Below, in pieces: positions 1-5,428 of a stretch of 5,428 nucleotides of DNA. The translations under genes were made by a program, and so were the position numbers. The stretch is taken from positions 1 to 5,428 of the forward strand of contig JAFGPH010000566.1 in assembly GCA_016926135.1 (NCBI GenBank). The letters run 5' to 3'. Within the stretch, counting starts at the first letter, position 1. Every line of letters starts with the position of its first letter. The notes under the pieces are model-generated. The model saw only the letters and a program-made list of their open reading frames with translations. It was not told where the DNA came from and made no database searches. This DNA comes from Deltaproteobacteria bacterium (lineage in GTDB: Bacteria; Desulfobacterota; DSM-4660; Desulfatiglandales; HGW-15).

Positions 1-1
1 A

Positions 2-793
2 GTACCCCCTGCAAAAAAGGTGGTGCCGCCGCCCGCGCCCCTCCCCAAACCCGAAGTAAAGGAAGAGACACCCCCGCCCGCTGCTCCACGCAAAGCGGAA
101 GAGAAGGCTGAGCCCCCTGCGCCTTCTGTTTCTTCAGAGACAAAGATCGAGGAGGAACCTGGTCGGCTTCCGGTCCCACCGAAATCGGAGGTGAAGGAGG
201 AACTGCGGCCGCGGCCATCGGGGCCGACAACGATCGAGAAACCCGAAATTAGAGAGCCTGTGATCCCCAAGGAGCAAGCGGCTGCCGAGGCGGCCCCAAA
301 AAAGCCGGTTGCCGCGGCCCCGGGAGAAAAGGTTCCTCCACCCAAGGCGACTCCCCTGCCCTATTCCATCTACCTCGGCTCTTACAAGGACCTGCAACGC
401 GTGCAGAAGGCCGACTCCTTCTATCGGGAGATCGGACTTTCCCCTTATTGGTTCCCCATCGATCTCGGGGAAAAGGGAACCTGGTACAGGGTCTATGCGG
501 GTTGTTTCACGAACAGGGAAGCGGCTGAAGCCTTGATCAAAGAAAAACGCATCTCCGACGCTTCGTCCAAGCAAACCCCGCACGCTGCACTCGCAGGCAC
601 CTACCTTTCGAAGGAAGCGCTCGAACCGGCGATTTCAAGGCTTACAAAGCTTGGATACGGTCCCTATGTCATTCGCCAACCGGACGGGTCATCCTATCTT
701 TTTGTGGGGGCGTTCTTTCAGAAGTCACAGGCCGTAGCCCTGGTTGCGGAACTGGCCGGGAAAGGCGTAGAGAGCAGGCCGGCCGAGCGGTGA
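2..793 (+). CDS. Tandem SPOR-domain protein, 3' part (5' end outside window)
   Basis: The frame is open from the left edge to a TGA at 791-793, giving 263 residues. The GTG at 20 is an internal codon rather than a convincing start: no ribosome binding site precedes it and the same Pro/Lys-rich composition continues upstream. Residues 1 to about 118 form a low-complexity linker rich in Pro, Ala, Lys and Glu with recurring PEVKEE-like units. About 119-182 is a SPOR domain: it opens with YSIYLGSY and contains WYRVYAGCFTNREAAEALI, the usual aromatic strand followed by the Gly-x-Phe turn and the Ala-rich helix. About 193-260 is a second, more divergent SPOR-like repeat with LAGTYLSKEAL and SYLFVGAFFQKSQAVALV. 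SPOR domains bind denuded peptidoglycan glycan strands, so this end should face the periplasm, with the linker spanning towards the wall. Any N-terminal part (membrane anchor, or an ATPase as in some SPOR fusions) cannot be seen. It converges on dctM and belongs to a different transcription unit. Confidence 0.85.
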   Translation, partial: VPPAKKVVPPPAPLPKPEVKEETPPPAAPRKAEEKAEPPAPSVSSETKIEEEPGRLPVPPKSEVKEELRPRPSGPTTIEKPEIREPVIPKEQAAAEAAPKKPVAAAPGEKVPPPKATPLPYSIYLGSYKDLQRVQKADSFYREIGLSPYWFPIDLGEKGTWYRVYAGCFTNREAAEALIKEKRISDASSKQTPHAALAGTYLSKEALEPAISRLTKLGYGPYVIRQPDGSSYLFVGAFFQKSQAVALVAELAGKGVESRPAER

Positions 794-857
794 TCGCCAA
801 ACAGGGAGCAGGCCCCTTCCCAAGACTGTCGAAGGTTGCAGCCAAATCCGGGTCCGC

Positions 858-896
858 GGTTTGAGGAGCGCTTCGCTCCAGGTTTGAGGTTTGAGG
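858..896 (+). repeat. Three copies of the 9-mer GGTTTGAGG
   Basis: Exact copies lie at 858-866, 881-889 and 888-896; the last two overlap by two bases. The first two copies bracket the hairpin at 865-879. This may be a fragment of a dispersed intergenic repeat family, but one window cannot show copy number elsewhere in the genome. Confidence 0.5.
865..879. terminator. Short perfect hairpin in the convergent gap
   Basis: GGAGCG (865-870) pairs perfectly with CGCTCC (874-879) around a 3-base loop. On the minus strand the core reads GCGAAGC, a sequence known to fold into an unusually stable mini-hairpin. No T-tract follows on either strand, so it is not a textbook intrinsic terminator. It may act as a Rho-dependent or 3'-stabilising structure. 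Confidence 0.4.
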
Positions 897-921
897 CAGG
901 AATGCTGTTGCCTCCAACCTC
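886..921. terminator. 12-bp imperfect stem-loop, candidate bidirectional terminator
   Basis: GAGGTT (886-891) pairs with AACCTC (916-921), and GAGGCA (893-898) with TGCCTC (909-914). There is one T-C mismatch (892/915) and a 10-base loop. This is the strongest structure in the gap between the converging genes, 42 bases past the dctM stop. No run of T follows it on either strand, so the assignment as a terminator rests on position and stem strength only. Confidence 0.5.
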
Positions 922-924
922 CAT

Positions 925-947
925 CTTCTCCGCAAAGTACAGAGAAG
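925..947. terminator. 6-bp stem-loop just past dctM
   Basis: CTTCTC (925-930) pairs with GAGAAG (942-947) around an 11-base loop. It is the first inverted repeat met after the dctM stop on the minus strand. On the plus strand it is followed by only three T residues. The stem is weak, and I list it because it stacks next to the 886-921 stem. Confidence 0.3.
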
Positions 948-962
948 TTTCGCTATAAGATG

Positions 963-2276
963 CTATTCCCCCAAGGTTTTCGGCAGCCAGAGGGCGAGTT
1001 GAGGCCAGACGATGATCATGGCCATCACGAGGATGTCGAACAGCATGTAAGGCACGGTGGCCCAGGCGATGTCCGCATAGGTGACATCCTTTGAAGTTAC
1101 TCCCTGCATCACGAAGATCAGCATTCCGAAAGGCGGCGACATATTCCCCATCTCCAGGTTGACCAGCATGATCACGGCAAACCAGATAGGATCGAAGCCC
1201 AGTGTCGTGACAATGGGCATGAAGAGCGGCAGCGTGATCAGCATGATGGAGACCGGGTCCATGAGGGCGCCGAGGATCAGCACGACCATCTGCATCGCCA
1301 CCAGGATGAAAAGAGGATGAACCGCAAGCCCCGTGACCACCTCCACCATGCCGTCGATGGCATTGGTGAAGGCGAGGACGGTGCTGAAGGTCTTGGAGGC
1401 TGCCACGATCATCAAGACCATGGCCGTAACCCCCAAAGATCCCCTCATTGTGGCCTTTAGCATTTGCCGGTTGAACCGGCCCATGATGACATTGACAATC
1501 AGGGTGGCCAAGGCCCCCAGGGCGGCCGCTTCGGTGGGGGTGGCCACACCCAGAAAAATCAGCCCCAGCACCGAGAAAATAATAAAACCCACGGGTACGA
1601 GATACTTAACGGTTAGAAGGAGTTTCCTCGAAAGGGGTGTGGGCTCGGTGTGGAAATTCGGAGCGCAGGAGGGCTTGACCACGGCGCAGAGGATGAGAAA
1701 GGCACAGAAAATCGCACCCAGCATCACGCCCGGAACAACCCCGCCTATGAGCACCTTGCCTACAGACAGTTGCGCGATGCTGGCAAAGATGACGGCCAGG
1801 GCCGAGGGAGGGATCAGCATGGCGAGCCCCCCCACGCCAATGATCGGGCCGACGGACATGAATGTGCTGTAGCCCCGCTTCTTCATCTCGGGGACGAGCA
1901 CCGTACCCAGCATGGCCGTGTTGGCCAGAGACGAACCGCTGGTTGCGGCAAACAGGGTCCCGCTTACAGCCGCCAGTATGCTCAGGCGGCCCGGAATCCA
2001 GCTCAGCCATCGATCCAGCACGTCGAGGGTGTCCTGGGCCAAATTCGAGTGGAACATCAATTCGCCCATTAAGATGAACATGGGTACGGGGGAGAGTACA
2101 AAAGAGGCCAGGGAAGCATAAACCTGAAGGGTCAGGACTTGCAAACCTGAAGTTCCCATGAGAAATGCGGTGAACACGATATCGGTCAGCAGAAAAGCAA
2201 AGGCGACCGGGAAACCGAGCAGGAGTATGAAGATGAGGCCCCCGACAATCAAGGACAAGGATGTCCACCACTCCAT
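963..2276 (-). CDS. dctM: TRAP transporter large permease, DctM family
   Basis: This is the translocating membrane subunit of a tripartite ATP-independent periplasmic transporter. It couples solute import to an ion gradient, normally Na+, in the inner membrane. The 437 residues match the usual DctM length, and the protein is a chain of hydrophobic segments throughout. Hallmarks in order: GFPVAFAF (21-28); PMFILMGELMF (65-75); ATSGSSLANTAMLGTVLVPE (111-130), the conserved loop implicated in Na+ binding; IPPSALAVIF (155-164); FLGVATPTEAAALGAL (241-256); and LGALMDPVSIML with LPLFMPIVTTLGFDP (335-363), leading to GNMSPPFGMLIFV (377-389). I chose the ATG at 2276 because MEWWTSL begins the normal N-terminus, AGGGA lies 6 bases upstream, and dctQ stops one base before it, which suggests translational coupling. 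A longer in-frame reading to 2369 would overlap dctQ by about 90 bases and add an atypical hydrophilic leader. It is the last gene of the four-gene operon. Confidence 0.97.
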   Translation of the reverse strand: MEWWTSLSLIVGGLIFILLLGFPVAFAFLLTDIVFTAFLMGTSGLQVLTLQVYASLASFVLSPVPMFILMGELMFHSNLAQDTLDVLDRWLSWIPGRLSILAAVSGTLFAATSGSSLANTAMLGTVLVPEMKKRGYSTFMSVGPIIGVGGLAMLIPPSALAVIFASIAQLSVGKVLIGGVVPGVMLGAIFCAFLILCAVVKPSCAPNFHTEPTPLSRKLLLTVKYLVPVGFIIFSVLGLIFLGVATPTEAAALGALATLIVNVIMGRFNRQMLKATMRGSLGVTAMVLMIVAASKTFSTVLAFTNAIDGMVEVVTGLAVHPLFILVAMQMVVLILGALMDPVSIMLITLPLFMPIVTTLGFDPIWFAVIMLVNLEMGNMSPPFGMLIFVMQGVTSKDVTYADIAWATVPYMLFDILVMAMIIVWPQLALWLPKTLGE

Positions 2277-2277
2277 T

Positions 2278-2826
2278 TCAATTCCCTGCCTTTCCGCCGT
2301 CCATCTCTGCTGCACCCTCATGGGAGTGTTTCTTGCCGGAGTCTCCTTCTCCCTTGAGTCTGTGCACATCCTCTACACTTCTTAGAACAAACTGAAAGGC
2401 CAACAGAAGAAACCCCAGGGGGATGACCCAAAGGATCCATCCCTTGGGCACGTCAATGCTCCCCACGTCCATCACCTTATCTCGAAGGTGTTCCCAGGTG
2501 GATAGAATCCCTAGATAGCAGAAGATACCGCACAGGAGCGTGCTGAGCGTGTCTTGAATGAGCAGAAAAAAGGCCTGTTTCTTAGGGGTCAACCTTGAAA
2601 AAAGGATGTCGACCCGGACATGCTTGTTTTCGGAAAGCACCCAGGCCGTTGCCAGAAAGCAGACCCAGACAAGGCTGTATTCGTTAACTTGAACGATCCA
2701 GATGGGGCTGGGCAGATTGAAGGTGCGCGTCAGGGCCCCATAGCTGATGGAGAACATGATGAACAGCATGATGCTCGCGCCGCAAACGGCACACAAAGTG
2801 TTGACCATGACCAGCAGTCTTGCCAT
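2278..2826 (-). CDS. dctQ: TRAP transporter small permease, DctQ family
   Basis: This is the small membrane subunit that partners DctM and helps dock the solute receptor. Its 182 residues show four hydrophobic segments at about 8-30, 45-63, 85-110 and 128-148, the standard DctQ topology. Family hallmarks are NEYSLVWVCFLATAWVLSENKHVRVDIL (48-75, split here as NEYSLVWVCF and SENKHVRVDIL), with the conserved His-x-x-Val-Asp element after segment 2, and VPKGWILWVIPLGFLLLAF (126-144) in segment 4. The C-terminal tail after about 155 is charged and Gly-rich, and its coding DNA carries the dctM ribosome binding site. The ATG at 2826 is supported by AAAGGA six bases upstream. It stops one base before dctM and follows dctP after an 84-base gap that contains a stem-loop. 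Specificity is not set by this subunit. Confidence 0.96.
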   Translation of the reverse strand: MARLLVMVNTLCAVCGASIMLFIMFSISYGALTRTFNLPSPIWIVQVNEYSLVWVCFLATAWVLSENKHVRVDILFSRLTPKKQAFFLLIQDTLSTLLCGIFCYLGILSTWEHLRDKVMDVGSIDVPKGWILWVIPLGFLLLAFQFVLRSVEDVHRLKGEGDSGKKHSHEGAAEMDGGKAGN

Positions 2827-2852
2827 GAATCATCCTTTGGCAGGGATTGAGA

Positions 2853-2886
2853 GCCCCGGCCGCGCCGCCGCCCTTGCGACCGGGGC
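2853..2886 (-). other. GC-rich stem-loop between dctP and dctQ
   Basis: GCCCCGG (2853-2859) pairs perfectly with CCGGGGC (2880-2886). After one mismatch the stem continues with CGC/GCG (2861-2863 with 2876-2878), leaving a 12-base loop. It sits 24 bases past the dctP stop and before the dctQ ribosome binding site. No T-tract follows on the minus strand, so readthrough into dctQM is expected. Structures in this position often protect the receptor mRNA 3' end or attenuate downstream genes, giving excess binding protein; that role is inferred here. Confidence 0.55.
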
Positions 2887-2910
2887 AGGTAGGGCGCCCG
2901 TTTCTGCAGG

Positions 2911-3930
2911 TTACGGTTTCTTCTGGTAGTACTCCAGGATCTTTTTCCCTTCGTTCGGCGCCTTTTCCATGACCACCTGAACCATGGTGTCATAGGTCAG
3001 CTTGAGGAGTTTGTCCGCCTCGGGCTTGGGGAGGTCAATGAACTTCATACCCTGCGACTTGTAAAACTCGAGTTCGTTCTTTTCCAGATCTGCATTGTAG
3101 GCGACAAATTTGCGGGAGTGCATGTCTGCCTGCTCTGTCACCAGATCCTGGAGATGCTTGGGCAACTTCTTCCATGTGTTGAGATTCACGAGTAAGACGT
3201 TGGGGGTATCGAAAAACTGTGGGAACAAGAGATACTTGGTTACCTTGACCAAGCCAAGGACCCTGAGCATGATCGGAGGTGTGATGTGGGCCTGGACCAC
3301 GCCTCGTTCCAAGGCTGTGTACACGTCGCCCGGGCCCATCGACACGGGGTTGGCACCGAGTGTCTTCACAATCTGGACCGTGGTGGGATTGCCTCGAATC
3401 CCCATCCCTTTGAAATCATCCAGCTTGTTGACCGGTTTGGTGAGTCCGAACTGGAACCCCCGACCGATGCCGTTGCGGACCAGGAAATGGGCGTTCACCT
3501 TCTGGTTGTGAAGCTGGTCCAGGTAGTCGTACAGACCCACGGCCTTCTCTTCCCAGGGCTTCAGGGGTGTCAGGTTCATCATGTCGAGCTCCGGCATCTT
3601 GGAGACATAGAACCCGGGCGCCGAGTACATCAGGTCGATCATACCCTTTTCAAGTGCTACGATCTGTTCGTTGATAGGAACCAGTTCCGGACCGCCCTTG
3701 AACACCATTTTCAATTGGCCCGGATATTTCTGATCCGCCGCCTTCTGGATGGACCCTATGAAGTCCTTGATGAAGAAAGTGGTGACCTGGGTGGATTTTG
3801 CAAACCCTGCGATACAGTTGATCGTGTGCTTGTCTGCGGCCGCTCCGGGGGATGTCGCCCCCAATACGAGCAAGATCGCGGAAAAAAGTGCGATGTACAA
3901 CTCAAAACGAAAGTGTTTGCGCCTTTTCAT
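2911..3930 (-). CDS. dctP: TRAP transporter periplasmic solute receptor, DctP family
   Basis: This is the exported receptor that captures the substrate and presents it to DctQM. It has 339 residues, a normal length for the family. The N-terminus is a Sec signal peptide: basic MKRRKHFR, a hydrophobic core at about 11-25, and a likely cut after AAA (30-32). The mature protein shows the DctP fold signatures: ELVPINEQIVALEKGMIDLM (82-101), LDDFKGMGIRG (170-180), then TLGANPVSMGPGDVYTALERG (190-210, split as TLGANPVSM and DVYTALERG). Arg179 in GIRG aligns with the arginine that salt-bridges the substrate carboxylate in characterised members such as SiaP, so an organic acid substrate is likely; the exact compound cannot be read from sequence. 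The ATG at 3930 has GGAGGT nine bases upstream. An in-frame TTG at 3936 sits too close to that site. The gene follows the URO-D-like gene by 41 bases with no terminator between them. Confidence 0.96.
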   Translation of the reverse strand: MKRRKHFRFELYIALFSAILLVLGATSPGAAADKHTINCIAGFAKSTQVTTFFIKDFIGSIQKAADQKYPGQLKMVFKGGPELVPINEQIVALEKGMIDLMYSAPGFYVSKMPELDMMNLTPLKPWEEKAVGLYDYLDQLHNQKVNAHFLVRNGIGRGFQFGLTKPVNKLDDFKGMGIRGNPTTVQIVKTLGANPVSMGPGDVYTALERGVVQAHITPPIMLRVLGLVKVTKYLLFPQFFDTPNVLLVNLNTWKKLPKHLQDLVTEQADMHSRKFVAYNADLEKNELEFYKSQGMKFIDLPKPEADKLLKLTYDTMVQVVMEKAPNEGKKILEYYQKKP

Positions 3931-3939
3931 AAACAAAAT

Positions 3940-3945
3940 ACCTCC
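3940..3945 (-). promoter_or_regulatory. Ribosome binding site deciding the dctP start
   Basis: GGAGGT on the minus strand lies nine bases before the ATG at 3930 but only three before the in-frame TTG at 3936, which favours the ATG. It is the strongest such site among the three transporter genes, consistent with high receptor synthesis. Confidence 0.8.
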
Positions 3946-3971
3946 CTCTTGGTTCGGTTAAAATTCGTTGT

Positions 3972-5225
3972 CTAGTTCCGGCCGTATTCAAACACGGCCT
4001 CGGTCATGGCCTCTACGAGCTCCGGCTTGGATTCCGGCGGCGGGCCCGTGCTGGAGGCGTCCACAATGAGCCCGCCGTTGTCCGCAAAAATGTCGATCAG
4101 CTCCTTGACGTCATCCTTGATTTGCTGCGACGTGCCTGCGATGAAGAGCGACGATGGGACATTTCCCCAGAAGCACATGACATTGCCCAGAATCTCCTTG
4201 TACTTCCGGCGATCCATCTTGTCAAAGTGGCCCAGCACCTTGCCGGGCGGAAGCTCGGCAAGCCTTTCCAGCCGCGGGGTGTAGTCGCCCTCAAAGAACG
4301 GAACGGGCGTGAAACCCTTGTCGATGATTGCCAGGAACAGGTTTTTCAGGGAGGGCCAGTAAAATTCATCGAACTGGGCATCGTTCATGAACCCGGCCGC
4401 CCCCCGATGCAGGGGGATCCAGATGCGAGGGATACCGCTCTTGGCACCTGTTGCGAGCGCCATCTGAATGGTCATCGGTTCGACCCATTCGATGGCTGCC
4501 TTGAGCTTTGCGGGCCGCCGGTACATGTCGAGCATGGAGCCTACCATCCCCCGAAGGCAGTCCGAGATCCAGTCGAAGGCGCAGAAGCCCACTCCAAGGG
4601 TGAAGAGGGGGTAACCCATTTCCCGAAGGTCTTCTCGAAGCCTCTCCTGCATTCTATCCCATTTAGCTTTCTCTTCCCCGGCCTTTCTGAGCCGGTCCAG
4701 GAGCTCTCCGATTTCGGGTGAGCCAACGATGCTCGGCAGCATGGCCAGAAGGGTATACCCCGTCCCCATCCATGGAATGGGGGGGATCGCGCCCAGCGGC
4801 TCCAGGGTCCCAGCCATGCGCGGCATGAGTTTTCGGATGGTGAAATCCGAAGGGTCTCTCAGGAACTCATCATACTCGTCCGCCAGCATGTACTCCTTTT
4901 CCACCCACTGATAGTAACTGTTCTGGGGCAGGTTGTAGCCCGGCCATTTAAAGGTCTTCATGCCGAGCAGCTCCATGGTGGGTCCGGACCGGATGGCGTG
5001 TTGAAGCGGAGCCATATCCCAGTTGTATCGCTTCATGGAGGTCTTCCACGCCGCGGCCATCTTTTCATAATCGTACATGCCCTCGGCAGCAGTCAGCCCA
5101 GCGGATCGCAGAAAAAAGATCTCGGTTGCCGAGCAGATAGGGACCCGGTCGGGCTTTTTCAGGCTGATGGCATCCTGAACCCTTTTCTCCCGTTCCCTGT
5201 AAAGCTCTTCATTGGTCTTTCCCAT
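3972..5225 (-). CDS. URO-D / cobalamin-methyltransferase-fold family protein, atypical
   Basis: The product is 417 residues and belongs to the uroporphyrinogen decarboxylase superfamily, which includes HemE and the MtaA/CmuA-type corrinoid methyltransferases. Visible signatures are RVQDAISLKKPDRVPI (15-30), the usual N-terminal element; a middle region at 266-303 with PRIWIPLHRG and FDEFYWPSLKNLF; FFEGDYTPRLERLAELPPGK (310-329); GHFDKM (332-337); and a C-terminal GGLIVDASSTGPPPESKPE (384-402) followed by a helix. It is not HemE: the N-terminal arginine-rich substrate motif of that enzyme is missing and the protein is longer than typical HemE (about 350). MtaA-type enzymes bind zinc through His-x-Cys plus a later Cys. 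Here the His is kept (333) but Asp335 replaces the first Cys and Ser/Thr (391-393) the second. There is no signal peptide, so it should be cytoplasmic. It is the first gene of the dctPQM operon, which suggests that it acts on the imported compound. Function is unproven; the fold assignment is firm. The start ATG at 5225 has GGAGG eight bases upstream; a GTG at 5255 lacks one. Confidence 0.92.
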   Translation of the reverse strand: MGKTNEELYREREKRVQDAISLKKPDRVPICSATEIFFLRSAGLTAAEGMYDYEKMAAAWKTSMKRYNWDMAPLQHAIRSGPTMELLGMKTFKWPGYNLPQNSYYQWVEKEYMLADEYDEFLRDPSDFTIRKLMPRMAGTLEPLGAIPPIPWMGTGYTLLAMLPSIVGSPEIGELLDRLRKAGEEKAKWDRMQERLREDLREMGYPLFTLGVGFCAFDWISDCLRGMVGSMLDMYRRPAKLKAAIEWVEPMTIQMALATGAKSGIPRIWIPLHRGAAGFMNDAQFDEFYWPSLKNLFLAIIDKGFTPVPFFEGDYTPRLERLAELPPGKVLGHFDKMDRRKYKEILGNVMCFWGNVPSSLFIAGTSQQIKDDVKELIDIFADNGGLIVDASSTGPPPESKPELVEAMTEAVFEYGRN

Positions 5226-5233
5226 CTGGTGTT

Positions 5234-5238
5234 CCTCC
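5234..5238 (-). promoter_or_regulatory. Ribosome binding site deciding the URO-D-like gene start
   Basis: GGAGG on the minus strand lies eight bases before the ATG at 5225. It rules out the longer reading from a GTG at 5255, which would place this site inside the coding region. Confidence 0.8.
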
Positions 5239-5277
5239 GCATTGCATCTCTGCACAGCCCTGTCTGTTCAAGATAGT

Positions 5278-5306
5278 CTGATATCGTACCATAGCCCCAA
5301 AATCAA
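5278..5306 (-). promoter_or_regulatory. Candidate sigma-70 promoter of the operon
   Basis: On the minus strand TTGATT (5306-5301) and TATCAG (5283-5278) are separated by exactly 17 bases. Each matches four of six consensus positions. A start near 5271 would give a leader of about 45 bases ending at the URO-D-like gene. It is the best match I found upstream, but it is moderate and untested. Confidence 0.4.
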
Positions 5307-5315
5307 CAGCTTTCA

Positions 5316-5325
5316 TCCGGCCGGA
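5316..5325. promoter_or_regulatory. 10-bp palindrome upstream of the candidate -35
   Basis: TCCGGCCGGA is a perfect palindrome ending ten bases upstream of the candidate -35 element. That position would suit an activator or operator site. A GC-rich 10-mer palindrome can arise by chance, so this is tentative. Confidence 0.25.
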
Positions 5326-5428
5326 GCACCCTCTCCTGTCCTGTTTTGTCCGTGAGCCGTCCTGCCGTGCAATGGTAAATGGAATCATCCACCGGCGGCC
5401 CCTGGTCATCCGGTATTGTCGGCGAATG

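Larger units (their letters stand above)
794..962. other. Convergent intergenic region, no gene
   Basis: These 169 bases lie between the stop of the SPOR gene (+) and the stop of dctM (-). I see no supportable gene on either strand: short frames crossing it have no ribosome binding site and no recognisable product. The content is structural: three successive inverted repeats (865-879, 886-921, 925-947) and three copies of GGTTTGAGG. The most natural role is transcription termination or 3'-end protection for both converging transcripts. Confidence 0.7.

Noticed and set aside
1333..1872. Long plus-strand open frame (179 aa) inside dctM
   Set aside because: It is antisense to a clearly recognisable permease. 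Its product has the biased composition expected from reading conserved codons backwards, and no ribosome binding site was seen.
1606..2271. Minus-strand 221-aa frame overlapping dctM
   Set aside because: It is an out-of-frame shadow rich in Arg, Gly and His with no recognisable domain; the DctM frame in the same place carries all family motifs.
2277..2369. Longer N-terminus for dctM starting at 2369
   Set aside because: The extra 31 residues are hydrophilic and atypical, and would overlap dctQ by about 90 bases. The ATG at 2276 has its own binding site and sits one base after the dctQ stop.
3286..3975. Plus-strand 229-aa open frame across dctP
   Set aside because: It is antisense to dctP, which has a signal peptide, family motifs and a strong ribosome binding site. 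The plus-strand product resembles no known family.
4122..4721. Plus-strand 199-aa open frame across the URO-D-like gene
   Set aside because: It is antisense to a conserved enzyme, and its length is explained by GC-rich codon periodicity.
3972..5225. Calling the URO-D-fold gene hemE
   Set aside because: The HemE N-terminal substrate-binding motif is missing, the protein is longer than HemE, and no haem genes are nearby; the setting is a transport operon.
5209..5409. Minus-strand 66-aa frame overlapping the start of the URO-D-like gene
   Set aside because: It is Arg/Gly-rich without a domain or a good binding site, and covers the likely promoter and the ribosome binding site of the real gene.
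5303..5428. Minus-strand frame open from the right edge to a TGA at 5305-5303, possible 3' end of an upstream gene
   Set aside because: It is only 41 residues, with no recognisable motif and ordinary composition. A second minus-strand frame is also open from the edge over the same bases, so openness carries no information.
1..5428. Mobile element, CRISPR array, tRNA or rRNA
   Set aside because: I read both strands and saw no transposase or integrase, no regularly spaced repeats, and no cloverleaf or rRNA-like sequence.

Overview
This window looks like chromosomal DNA from a GC-rich, anaerobic-type bacterium. Desulfobacterota (the former Deltaproteobacteria) is my best guess. That placement is inference from gene content: a TRAP transporter operon led by a uroporphyrinogen-decarboxylase-like (URO-D-like) protein, beside a tandem-SPOR protein with a long Pro/Lys/Glu linker. 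No rRNA or other phylogenetic marker is present to confirm it.

Layout. From the left edge to 793 (+ strand) lies the 3' part of a gene whose product ends in two SPOR-type peptidoglycan-binding repeats; its beginning is outside the window. Positions 794-962 form a convergent gap with no gene. The gap holds three consecutive inverted repeats and three copies of a 9-base word, and probably ends transcription from both sides. From 5225 down to 963 (- strand) four genes run head to tail: a URO-D/cobalamin-methyltransferase-fold protein (417 aa), then the TRAP solute receptor DctP (339 aa), small permease DctQ (182 aa) and large permease DctM (437 aa). Gaps between them are 41, 84 and 1 base. Positions 5226-5428 are the upstream region of this operon and carry a plausible promoter.

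How the genes fit together. DctP is an exported periplasmic receptor that captures an organic anion and delivers it to the DctQM membrane complex, which imports it on an ion (normally Na+) gradient. A complete receptor plus both membrane subunits is present, so the transporter should be functional. The co-transcribed URO-D-like protein probably acts on the imported compound or a product of it. By family analogy it could be a methyl-group transferase on a corrinoid protein, but it lacks the two cysteines that bind zinc in the characterised MtaA-type enzymes, so its chemistry is open. The GC-rich stem-loop between dctP and dctQ has no T-tract and suits differential expression, with more receptor than permease.

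I found no mobile element, CRISPR array, tRNA or rRNA, and no clearly new multi-gene system. The most noteworthy point is the pairing of an atypical URO-D-fold enzyme with a TRAP importer in one operon.
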